Assembly: GCF_029873635.1 (NCBI RefSeq)
Contig: NC_080418.1
Coordinates: 9,443,062-9,507,061, forward strand
Source of the DNA: Malania oleifera
Lineage: Eukaryota; Streptophyta; Magnoliopsida; Santalales; Ximeniaceae
Direction of reading: 5' to 3'
DNA length: 64,000 nucleotides
Below, in pieces: positions 45,445 to 55,861 of this stretch (position 1 is its first letter; each line of letters opens with the position of its first letter). A program made the translations under genes and the position numbers. The notes beneath the pieces were generated by a model. That model saw only the letters and a list, made by a program, of their open reading frames with translations, ran no database searches and had not been told where the DNA came from.

Positions 45445-47277
45445 TCAGAGAGATGAGATCAACCCAGTCAATTGGCTCAGTGATCTAAAGGAAGAACCCC
45501 CTTCCCTCACACAAATCTCAGCCTTCTTCTTCAATTCCATTGCCCTCTGCCTGATCTCCTTCCCTTCTTCCTCCACCATCACCCTCCTCACGGCCCTTTC
45601 AATCTCTCCCTCAGCCAATTCATTCCCCATTTTCAATTCCACCCCCATCTTCCACACATGGCTCAAGTACCTCGCGTTCACCTTCTGGTCGCCGGTGCAC
45701 GGCCGGCATATCATCGGAACCCCTTCGCAGACACTCTCCAGAGTCGAATTCCAACCGCAATGGCTCCAAAACCCTCCCACCGCCAGGTGAGCCAAGACCT
45801 CCTTCTGCGGTGCCCATTTCACAATGCAGCCTCTCTCTTCAACCCTTTTCCTAAGACTTTCCGACAGTGGCTCAATCCAGGCCGACTCGCGAACCGAACC
45901 GGGCCGAACCACCCACAGGAAAGGCTGCTGGCTGTTCGCCAGACCCGAAGCCATCTGGGTCAGTTCTTTCTCCTCCATGGAAGTCATGCTCCCAAAGCTT
46001 ATGTAGAGAACAGAGTGCTCTGCTTGCTTGTCCAGCCATTTCATGCAGCTGTCGTCTTCTTTCAGTAAGCTGCAAGAGAAGGTTGGAGCCATTCTGTGAA
46101 AGGGTCCTATTGTGAAAATAGGAACTTGGGACTTTTGCTGGTGTGGTGATAATAATGGCTGTTCAAGGAAGTCCATGGTGTTGTAGATGATGGCAGAGGA
46201 AGTCTTTGGATTTCCGATATTGGCTACTAGTTTCAGTGAGCTTTCGATTTTCCACGAATTAGAAAATGGAAGATCCTTGAACCGGAGGGGATGAAGCTCC
46301 GGCACACTGTCCTGCAATAGAGAATCTGTAACCCATAGTGGTGAAAAACAGGGCAGGAGGAAAATGTATAGTGCTTACTATAAAGAATTCCTGAAAAACA
46401 TGAACGAGTGATGAATCCCAAGTTATACAGCACATTTATGTATTCCATTTGAATTTTCTCAATTGAAATTTTCCAAATTCAGAATTGATTTCTCATACAG
46501 ATTACTTTTTTCAATTGCAAACCCATCTTAACTTACGGCATTAATGTGTTTAGAATTTGCAAGCCCAATTCGGGCAATAAATAAATTTTGCAGAAATCGG
46601 GTCACCGTTGATCCTGTTTTATTTGTTAATCGATTGCACAATTTTAATTTATTGCACGAAATGGGTTTCCCAATCGGATTGCAAACTAACCCATTTCGTG
46701 CAAGCAACTAAGTAAATATGTTCATCTAAAAATCCAAGTATCATCAGTAAGCATCAGAGATCAAATGGGGAAAAGAAATATACATACACACACCTTGGAT
46801 TGGGAGAAACCCTTCTCGGTGGAGTCGTGGGAGCGCCTCGTAAGCTACCGCCGCCGCAACGGAGCTGGTGCGGAGCATGGCGCTCGGAATGTTCAACTGA
46901 TCGGCGACGGTCTCGGAAAAGTGCATGAGTCCGTCGTAGATGATGCAGGCAACGATCTCGTTCTCGTCGGACGGCTGGCATTGGGCCAGGGAGTCTCGGA
47001 GCGATGGTACGCAGTTGGCATTGAGAGCGGAAATTAGGGATAAGAGGTCGCCGGAGGAGAGATGGCGGCCAGATAAGCCGTCGGAGAAGGGGAGAAAACG
47101 GAAGTGGGGGTGCGAGGAGGGGCAAGGGAAGTTGTAGAGGGTGTGAGCGAGGGTGATGGAGAAGCCTCTGGAGTGAAGCATGGTACCCAAGTGAAGCATT
47201 GGGTTTATGTGGCCTTGCGCAGGGAACGGAACCAGCACCACTCGCCGCCGGCGTCCTTGTCCTCCACTCTCTTCCAT
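45445..47277 (-). CDS. UDP-glycosyltransferase, UGT76-like, two exons
   Basis: Exon 1 is 47277-46792 (162 codons); exon 2 is 46311-45445 (288 codons plus stop), giving about 450 residues, the usual family-1 length. The enzyme would move glucose from UDP-glucose to a small hydrophobic acceptor in the cytosol. The N-terminal lobe has VPFPAQGHINP with catalytic His23, and D115 in IIYDGLMHF, the expected His-Asp pair. Exon 2 has the SVLYISFGSM segment and the PSPG box, running from WAPQKEVL through HCGWNS to its last residues GDQ; the final Gln is typical of glucose users. No stop or shift was seen. The intron (46791-46312, 480 bases) ends TTGCAG. The frame requires donor GGT|GTGTGT, not the consensus-like AAG|GTGTGT two bases earlier, so the splice should be checked. 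Motifs resemble plant group H (UGT76); the acceptor is unknown. Confidence 0.93.
46312..46791 (-). other. Intron of the glycosyltransferase gene
   Basis: 480 bases, T- and A-rich, starting GTGTGTATG and ending CTATTGCAG. The phase is 0 if the donor is at 46791. Exon 2 then opens with DSVPELHPLRFKDLP, the segment after the N-terminal lobe in this family. Confidence 0.85.
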
Positions 47278-47420
47278 CGCCGTCTATCTCTGAAATAGGA
47301 ATTTGTTGCAGATTTATACGGGAAGGGAGGTGTTGGGCTATTAGCATATTATTATAATAGAAATTTTTTGAACCGTTGGAGTGGAATTTCTTTGATAGTA
47401 ATTAGTATAGTACAAAAAGT
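47278..47420 (-). promoter_or_regulatory. Probable core promoter of the glycosyltransferase gene
   Basis: Minus-strand TATAAAT at 47312-47318 (plus ATTTATA) lies 35 bases upstream of the ATG, implying a very short 5' leader. A further CT-rich stretch lies between. The call rests on position and sequence only. Confidence 0.5.
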
Positions 47421-47773
47421 AAATACCTACTCCACTGACGATGTACAGAGGGAAAGGCGCCCCCAAAAAAATAAAAAAAGTGATTTTTTATTAGTTATAT
47501 AATTTTTTTTATATATAAAAAATCTGCTTAGCGGGCCCTTCGAATCCTTGTCTCTTTAACAATATGAAACCGAATCGTAAAAAAAAATTCTTATTACTAA
47601 TATTATAAAGTAATTTTTAATATATACAGTGAATTGTAATTTAGTTTGTTTTATTTGACATCTTACTAATAATTTTAAAAATATTAGGGGAAGAAAAGAT
47701 AATATAAAAAAATTTTATTGACTTTATGAGTCCAATCCTATTTTAAAATAATAAATTATTTGATATTTAATCT
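47421..47773. other. AT-rich DNA between the glycosyltransferase gene and Sirevirus-2
   Basis: No coding or repeat structure recognised. It may contain upstream control sequence of the glycosyltransferase gene. Confidence 0.4.
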
Positions 47774-48149
47774 GTGCATTGAGATTGTGAACATAAACAT
47801 TATTTAGCATGCACGAAAGGATAACAAATCATATAAGTCATGAAAATTAAAGAATATATATCTTGACATAATTCATGGAACTAAAAGAGTTTAAAAATGA
47901 AAATGCAAGCTACAAGTTCAAAATCATCATGGAAATGGGTATTTAGAACTAATGTATTCATATATTTCATATGATTTAAGTTGGAACTCAAAATATACAC
48001 TAAACTAACCTTAGGACTCATGTATCTCATGAATATTAATAGGGGATATTTATGAACTTAGAGATATTTTTAAAACCCCAAAAAAATATTTTATAGAAGA
48101 GTAAAGAAAGAAAGCAAAACAGATTTTTGAAACTAGAAAGGAAAAATCC

Positions 48150-48475
48150 AAAAATTGGTCAGTTCGGAAGACTGAACTTCACGTTCAGTCATCTGAAAAT
48201 TCGACTTCAGAAGACCGAAGTTAACCTTGGTCGTCTGAAGAATTTCTTCAGAAGACCGAAGATTAAATTCAGTCATGCGAAGAATTAATAGTGAAACACA
48301 GAACCTGACAAAAGCACATCAGAAGATTGAACTCAGACTTCAGTCGTCTGAACCCGACACTTCGAAAGACTAAACCCCAACTTCAGTCGTCTGACCCTGT
48401 GTTCAGGTTAATTTTTCGAAACTCTAAGAAACTTTAGTCGTCTGGGCTCTAACCCTCAGTCGTCTGAACCTGTAG
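48150..48475 (+). promoter_or_regulatory. U3 palindrome array, Sirevirus-2
   Basis: About twelve sites of the form CTTCAGTCGTCTGAAC or CTTCAGAAGACCGAAG, with arms TTCAG and CTGAA around a variable 4-base centre. I did not find a clear TATA box downstream; the region after 48480 is diverged. Confidence 0.72.
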
Positions 48476-49145
48476 GAAAGTTTTAAAATTTAATTTTTAA
48501 TGAGAGAACACGCGAGATATTTTTTGATCCAACAGTTAAGATTCATTCTATGGGCAAGGTTACCTATGTAATCAACATCTAAACCCTAGTGCCCTACGAA
48601 AGAAAGAAGAGAAATAACTTTTGGCAAACGATTGAGCATATTGTAAAATTAGCACAACTTTGAGAATACACTGCTGAGTTCTTGATTGGGATTTCAAATC
48701 GTATACTTCAAATCTGAGTTAAAGCTACGTTGATCTTCAAAAGATTTTCTTGTGATTGTTGTGTAATCATTTTGGTATTGAGGTTTGGTAAATCGATCTA
48801 CTTGTTAATATTTATTCCCATAGAGTTTTTTCATCTAAGCTTTTTTGATTGTTGATATTTATTCTTCAAAGAGTTTTTCATCTCAAAATCCATTATTGAA
48901 TATTTGTTGAGAGGTTGATTTTGAGTGTACATATATTAAATCATTTTGATAAGATCACTACTTGAGAAAAACTTTAGCCATTGGTTAATTATTTTTTATT
49001 CAAGTGAATTTTCATTTAAAGACTTTATATTTTCGATATTACAAAACTACTTGATAGAATACTTTTAGTGTTCATAACTCTATATACTATTGAGGGATAT
49101 TTTCTGAAAAATGTTATATTAGATTTTGATTTTTAGAAATCATAT

Positions 49146-49149
<4 letters not shown>

Positions 49150-49197
<48 letters not shown>
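49150..49197. repeat. (AT)n microsatellite in Sirevirus-2 LTR
   Basis: About 24 uninterrupted AT units. Other AT runs in LTRs lie near 16173, 16240, 20799, 22398 and 43617. Confidence 0.95.
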
Positions 49198-49199
<2 letters not shown>

Positions 49200-49982
49200 T
49201 ATTACAAAGATCAGATTGTGGTTGAATATTTGGAAGAAAGCTTATTGATTTTGATCATTATAATATTCAAGACAAATCTTTTGAAAAGTTCACATTTGAT
49301 ATTCGAGCATTTACAAGTTGAACTAGAACCCTAATTTCTCCAAAACTTTTACTTATATCATTATTTTGGGAGATTTGATAAAAAGGGAAATTGTGTGTTA
49401 AAGCATATCATTCCTATAATGATTGTATCGTTACATACATACTGAGCTTCAAGTTTCATCATATGGATATGTGTTAGGTTTTATTTGTACTCACTACCGT
49501 TGTCAGAAGCAAATTTTGAGTTGTTTTGCAAATTCAAAATTATATATTGTAATCACGGTTCGGGATGTGAACCTGGTGAGGAGAAAGTTGTGCCTTTTGT
49601 AAGCAGCGGATGTAAGGGAAGCTCCATCTCGGTTAAAGGAGCAGGGATTTAGTGGAATCCTTGAATAGGTTGATCCAGGCGAGGACGTAGGCCGAGTTGG
49701 CTAAACCTGGTAAAAATTGTGTTTGCCTTCTCTCTTCCCTTACTCTTTTTATTTTCTGTACTGCATTTCATTACTTGTATTTCATATGTGTATGTTTGAA
49801 TAACCTCGCATGCACTTGATAATTAATTGGGAAAACACTCATCGATATAATAATTTAAATCAGCCTCAAACCCCTGCAATTAGTTTTTTAAATAGAAAAA
49901 TAGGGATTAAGTGGTAAATAATATTAAAGGTTTTTAAAAATACCCAATTCACCCCCCTCTTGGGATTACACCTAAATTAACA

Positions 49983-49995
49983 TTTGGTATCAGAG
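49983..49995 (+). other. Primer-binding site (tRNA-iMet), Sirevirus-2
   Basis: TTTGGTATCAGAG directly follows the LTR end. Confidence 0.92.
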
Positions 49996-50037
49996 AGGGT
50001 TTACATAAAATTAATTGTTCATTTGTAAAAAGATCAC

Positions 50038-51715
50038 ATGGCACACATCAGTGTAACTCCATTCGGTGAGGGACACTCATCCATTAGACCACCAATTTTC
50101 TGTGCTATAAATTACACCTATCGGAAACGTAGGATGAGCAAATACCTGTTAAATGTAGATTAGAAGGTATGGAAAATAGTTACTAAGGGAAATCATGTTC
50201 CCATGAAAGTAATTGATATGGTAAATGTACCTAAAACTGAAGATGAGTATACAGAAGCAGACTGGAAATTGGTACAAATAAATGCCACTGCGATGAACTT
50301 GCTTTTCTGTGCACTAGATGTAAATGAATTTAATAGGGTAATGGCATGCAACTCTGCTAAAGAGATTTGGGAAAAATTAGAAGTTACATATGAAGGAACT
50401 AAGGAAATAAAAGATAGTAAGATAGACACGCTGACCAGTGATTATGAAGCATTTAGAATGACTGCTAATGAATATATCAAATCCATGTACACTAGATTCA
50501 CACACATCACAAATTCTTTAAATGCTCTTGGTAAATCTTACCCTACTTATGAGTTGATTAGGAAAATTCTCAGGGGACTACCTTCAATTTGGGAAGCTAA
50601 AGCTACTGCAATAACAGAAGGGAGAAATCTCAAGGAGATGTCGGTTGACGAACTAATAAGATCGCTCATAACCTATGAGCTTGCAATAAATGAGAGGAAG
50701 AATGAGCAAAGCAAAGCAAAGAAAGTCACAGCACTTCAGGCATCATCTCACTACTCTAGTGAGGGAAGTGATTCAGAATCGGATGACAACATGGCACTCA
50801 TCTCCAAGAGATTTGGAGAGTTCATGAGAAAGAACAAGAAATATACCAGAAAATTCAAGGGCTCAAAAGCGGAAAGGGAGAGTCAAGCAGAAGGAAGCAA
50901 AAAGATGATCCTCCCATGTGTTATAATTGTAGAGAATTCAAACACATCAAGTTGGATTATCCCCAGCTGAAGAAAGTGTCTAAGAAAAAGAAAAAGAATG
51001 CTCTAAAAGTGGGCTAGGACACACATAGTACCAATAGTTCAGAATCTAAATCCAGTAATGATGAGATGGCAAATCTATGTCTGATGGCACATGATGACCA
51101 CAAGTTACAATCCTTTTGCTCTGCTTCATCTTACTATTCAAGTGACTTAGAAAATGAAAATAGCATGCTTTCGTATGATGAATTGCATCAGGAATATGTG
51201 TACACCCTTAAAATGCTTGATAAAATAAATAAGAAAAATTCTGGTTTGAAATTGAAATTGAAAGAATTTTCAAAGTTAGTTGAACGTCAAAATGAATCTC
51301 ATGCATCTCTCATGAAAGACAATGATTTGAAAATTGAGGAGTTAGAAAAGAATTTGAAAGATAAAATTAAGTCATTTGTAAATTTACTGAAGGTCAAAAT
51401 AATTTTGAAAAGCTCGTAGGTGCTCAAAGAAATTCCCTAAAGAAGGAAGGTCTCGGTTTTAATGGGAAGGAGAATCTAAAGCAGAAACATCTCTACATGG
51501 GATATTTTGTGAGAGAGTCAAAATCGTATGTTCCAACTAAAGACTATCATAGAAATATTACATGTTTTAACTGTAAAAGGTTGGGTCACATAAAATTTGA
51601 CTGTCCTTTCAAAAATAAAGATGTCAAAATTAAAAAAATCTGGAAAGTCAAAGGAGAATCTAGCACTAACTCCCATGGAGCCAAGAAAATTTGGGTACCA
51701 AAAGTAGTTGTCTGA
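50038..51715 (+). pseudogene. Sirevirus-2 gag (broken)
   Basis: Starts MAHISVTPFGEGHSS, the usual Sirevirus opening. A TGG-to-TAG stop lies at about 50161. The UBN2-type domain runs to about 50700, with EIWEKLEVTYEG and IRKILRGLPSIWEAKATAITEGRNL. The first knuckle is ruined (CYNCREFKHIKLDY, last Cys lost, about 50917). A coiled-coil stretch (51066-51419) follows after a shift. The second knuckle CFNCKRLGHIKFDC is intact (51563-51604). It ends KKIWVPKVVV just before protease. Same plan as Sirevirus-1 gag. Confidence 0.88.
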
Positions 51716-53758
51716 TTATGTCCTGCAGATGTGCTTGAGATTGTCCTCCTCGAAGGACAAGTGGTATATGGACAGTGGATGCTCGTGACACATGACAGGA
51801 GATAAATCTAAATTTGCATCTATCATATCTAAAGATGAAGGATTCGTTACTTTTGGGGATAACTCAAAAGGTAAAATCATTGGAGTTGGTAAAGTAGGTA
51901 AGGAACCTTAACTTGTCATTGATAATGTGTTGTTAGTTGATGGACTAAAACATAACCTATTGAGTATAAGTCAACTATGTGATAAAGGTTATAAAGTTTC
52001 ATTTGAACATGACAAATGCACTGTAGAGAACAAATCTGAAAACAAAATATTATTACTGTTGATCATCATGAAAATGTATACATCACTAGCCTTGATAACC
52101 TTACTTCTCAATATGTTACTTGTTTTTTCTGCCATAAATGAGATTAGTTGGATTTGACATAGGAGACTAGGACACGCAAACATGGACTTAATATCTAAAC
52201 TTGTTAAGAAAGAATTAGTTAAGGGATTACCTAAGACTAAATTCGTGAAAGATAGAATCTGTGATGCATGCCAACTAGGAAAATAAGCCAAAACGAGCTT
52301 TAAGAGGGAGAAAGAAATCTCTACTACTAGGCCACTTCAAATGCTACACTTACATTTATTTGGTCCAAACCCAATTCAGAGTTTAGGAGGAAAATCATAC
52401 ACATTTGTCATAGTTGATGATTATTGAAGATATACATGGGTCCTATTTTTAGGTCACAAAGATGAAACGAGTGAACAATTCATAAATTTGTGTAAGAAAA
52501 TTCAAAATGAAAAGGGTTATATTGTCACTAAAATCCAAAGTGATAGGGGCAGAGAATTTAAAAATCAAAGCATGGAAGACTACTGTAATTCATTAGGAAT
52601 TGCTCATAATTTTTCGACTCCTATAACACCACGGCAAAATGGTGTAGTTGAAAGGAAGAATAGGTTTATACAAGAAATTGCCAGAATTATGCTTAACGAA
52701 CATAAACTATCTAAGTACTTCTGGGCTGAGGCAGTAAATACCGTCTGCTATATTCTAAATAGAGTTTTGATTAGACCATCTCTAGATAAGACTCCGTACG
52801 AATTATGGAATAGCCATAGACCAAACCTATCATATTTTCATATCTTTGACTGTAAATGTTTTGTACTTAGAGACAATGAACATTTAGGAAAGTTTGATGT
52901 GAAATCAGATGAGGGTATCTTCCTAGGGTATGGCTTAGATAGTAAAGCCTACATAGTATACGACAAACGAGCATTAACCATTATAAAATATATTTATGTA
53001 GTGTTCGATGAGTCAAATATCTTCTCAAAAAGAACTGATGAAGATGAAATTGAGATAAATAAGGAATTTGAAAAACTATCCATTGAGAATGATTCAGGAA
53101 AGAAAAATGAAATTAAGGAACCATCTTCTGAAACTATTCAAATTGAAAATGAGGTTAATGAACCACCTAGAGAATGGAAGTACGTAAAGAATCATCCCAT
53201 TGATCAAATAATAGGTGAACCATTACGTGGAGTAGCCACACGATCCTCACTTAGGAATATGATTAGTCGTTTTTCCTTTCTATCTCAAGAATAAAGTAAG
53301 AATGTGAGTGAAGCAATTGAGGATGAATCGTGGGTGTTGTCCATGCAAGAATAATTAAACCAGTTTGAGAGAAACAAAGTATGGACATTCGTTCCTAGAC
53401 TTAATGATAAGACAATCATTGGAACAAAATGGATGTATAAGAATAAGGAAGATGAACATGGGATAGTTGTTAGAAATAAGGCAAGACTAGTAGCTCAAGG
53501 ATATAACCGGGAAGAAGGAATAGATTTTGAAGAAACCTTTGCACCTATAGCTAGAATGGAAGCCATTCGAATGCTTGTAGCTTATGCTACTTTTAAGGAT
53601 TTCAAGTTATATCAAATGGATGTCAAAAGTGCGTTTTTAAATGGCTACATAAGTGAAGAGGTATATGTAAGACAACCCCCAGACTTTGAAAACCATAAGA
53701 ATCCAGATCACGTATATAGACTAACTAAAGCCTTCTACGGTTTAAAGCAAGCTCCTAG
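51716..53758 (+). pseudogene. Sirevirus-2 protease, integrase and first half of RT (broken)
   Basis: The protease DSGCS motif is at 51771-51785, but the next codon (normally R) is TGA. The GAG-pre-integrase region reads LVDGLKHNLLSISQLC, then RRLGHANMDLISKL. In the integrase the first catalytic Asp of the DLFGP segment is His (52353-52355). SDRGREF and ERKNRFIQE keep the other acidic residues. The RT start has [40 protein letters not shown] and [10 protein letters not shown]. The Sirevirus-like linker between integrase and RT is acidic (about 53030-53170). It ends at KQAP, where element D enters. Confidence 0.9.
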
Positions 53759-54304
53759 TGTCACGCCCCAAACCTCGAAATGGGACCCAAGGGTGAAAAT
53801 GTAATTTAACATGTCCCTGTATCCGATTAAACATCCAAAGATACAGTACAATGGATGAGGGTCCAACCCCGTGAGGTTCCCAGGCACCCTAACCACATCC
53901 AAACACAATCATATACGCAGCAGAAATAGGTCATTCTATAAATATATATAGTATCATACCAAAGTATATACATGAGCCAAACACAGCTCTATCAAAACGT
54001 ACAACTGAGTGCCCAAATACAACTCAAAATGGCAACTCAGCAAAAATACAGTCCTAACACTTACCCAAGCACTAAACGCAGTACACCGGCCACTACGCTC
54101 CCTACACCAAGACACTAGTTCTGGTTACTTGAAGGACCTCTAAAAATGTACGTACAGTAGGGGTGAGACACCTCTCAGTAAGGAAGAACACAGTTTATAT
54201 CGGTGTGTGGCATTTGAGTGTTATCATGATACACTAACATGCATGGATCAATAGTCAAAACAATCAAAACAGTTCCAGTATTTTCAAAAACCAAGCAATA
54301 CAAT

Positions 54305-54600
54305 CTGATGTCGTCACACCCTTCGGCTCAAAGCCGGACTGTCTGGTGGTATTTCACACCCTTCAGTAAAAATTGGTGATCTGGTGGTATTTCACACCCT
54401 TCGGCCAACGCCGACTGCCTGGTGATATTTTACACCCTTCGGCAAACACTGGTACCCCCAGTAACTTGGCATAACATCAGTGTTGAACCAGTGCAGATCT
54501 GGTGCTCGCACACCCTTTGGCTCGAAAGCTGGGCAATCTAGTGGTATTGCGCACTCTTTGGCAAAAGCAGGATTTTCACACCTGGAACAATTCGGAACCC
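54305..54600 (-). repeat. CACACCCTTCGGC tandem array in chromovirus D LTR
   Basis: Units of about 48 bases (GGTGGTATTTCACACCCTTC and variants). The other LTR has the same array at 61195-61480. The related plus-strand LTR at 24843-26711 keeps isolated GAAGGGTGTGA units (about 26025 and 26150). Confidence 0.8.
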
Positions 54601-55281
54601 CGTTCCTATTTCACCAAAATACAACATATGCATGCTCATATAACCAAAAAAACCATAACCATTTGGTAATCTAAATCATGATTTTTCAAACAAATACAGT
54701 TTAAACAAGTCAAGGCATGGTCATCCCAATATCACAGTATAAATCACACATATACTCGGTTTTCAACAAAACCCGAGATTCAGCCCGCTGCCCCCTTTTC
54801 CCAAAAACTGTAATAATGAAAAACCCATAGTTTTTCCCATTAGATCCCCCCCAAATGAGTAACCAAAACACACACAGGACCGTGAACCACAATTCCACTG
54901 AGTCCGATTTCAAAAATAACCAATATAAACATAGTTCCCCTTACCTTTTCCCTGAATAGCCAATCCCAAACTCCAAGCTCCCTAAACAGTGAACCGAGTT
55001 CCAAATCTACAACCAACAGTACAGAATATGCTCACGACATAGTTTCCTACAAAACTACTAGATCAGAATTGAAAACCGAACCTTACCTCGATTTTACGCC
55101 GAAACCCAAAAATCTCCAAAATGAGATTCCAATCCGTAGAAATTGTAGAGAATCCTTCCACAATCCTCGTGGTAACTTCATATTTCTGATTCCATCAACG
55201 ATCAGCGAAAAAATCTAAAGAGAGAGAGAGTAGAGAGAGAGATAAGATTGAAGTTTCTTAGCTTGGAAGTAAAGAATATTC

Positions 55282-55525
55282 TATTTATAACCCTTTGACC
55301 CCGAGAAATTTCGTCGACAAAATGGTGCCTTCGTCGATGAATCTTTCACTACCTTCGTCGACGAATATTTCACTACCTTCATCGACGAATCAGTGGTCTC
55401 GTCGACAAATTTGAGATCACCGGTTTTTCCGAGACTCCTTGGCTTCTCCTCGTCGACAAGTCTCTGAATTTCATCAACGAGAAGAACAAAGGCTTCATCG
55501 ATGAAATCTGGCTTCGTCGACGAAA
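55282..55525 (-). promoter_or_regulatory. TATA box and TCGTCGACGA array, chromovirus D 3' LTR
   Basis: Minus-strand TATAAATA is followed about 20 bases away by ten sites such as TTCGTCGACGAAT, CTCGTCGACAAG and TTCATCGACGAAT. The 5' LTR has the same set at 62213-62408 with TATTTATA at 62188-62195. One site (about 55365) is present only in this LTR, within a direct repeat of about 26 bases (TTCACTACCTTC...). Confidence 0.78.
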
Positions 55526-55594
55526 TGTGCCAAATTCCCAATTTGCCCCTCTCTTATTTATTTAAACCCATTTATCACGGTTCGGGTTCTTACA

Positions 55595-55861
55595 ACCTGC
55601 CCTCCTTACAAAAATTTCGTCCTCAAAATTTGTCATCTCTCATTCATAAAGTCATATCCGGAATACACAAATACGATCTACCAACAATAAACTGGAGACT
55701 ACTATAGCACAGTCCCATCATACTCATGCACATACATACCCTCACTTATGAAGGAGGAATACCGTAGTTACATATACAACAATCTCAGGAGTTCACAATA
55801 CACACACACTCCCGACGACTAACCACCTATCCCAACCCACAATAGGATCATGTACAAGTGC
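55595..55861 (-). other. Polypurine tract and 3' untranslated interior of chromovirus D
   Basis: Plus ACCTGCCCTCCTTAC beside the LTR is minus GTAAGGAGGGCAGGT, preceded by GAGGACGAAATTTTT. The remaining 250 bases to the pol stop are non-coding. Confidence 0.85.

Larger units (their letters stand above)
47774..49982 (+). repeat. 5' LTR of Sirevirus-2 (left border uncertain)
   Basis: The right end CCCAATTCACCCCCCTCTTGG...TTAACA precedes the primer site and matches other Sirevirus LTR ends. The left border is not fixed because the 3' LTR is outside the window; TGTGCATTGAG at 47774 is only a candidate. It contains a palindrome array (48150-48475) and an AT microsatellite (49150-49197). Confidence 0.7.
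53759..55594 (-). repeat. 3' LTR of chromovirus D
   Basis: TGTCACGCCCC...GGTTCTTACA. The hairpin motif is at 54161-54183. A tandem array at 54305-54600 has about six units around CACACCCTTCGGC. TATTTATA is at 55282-55289 and the palindrome array at 55310-55525. Confidence 0.93.

Noticed and set aside
45658-46115. Several open frames on the plus strand opposite the glycosyltransferase exon 2
   Set aside because: Shadows of a GC-rich coding exon; no recognisable domain.
46754-47347. 197-codon alternate-frame reading over glycosyltransferase exon 1
   Set aside because: Arg/Pro-rich shadow frame; the overlapping frame has the conserved GHINP and YDGLMHF motifs.
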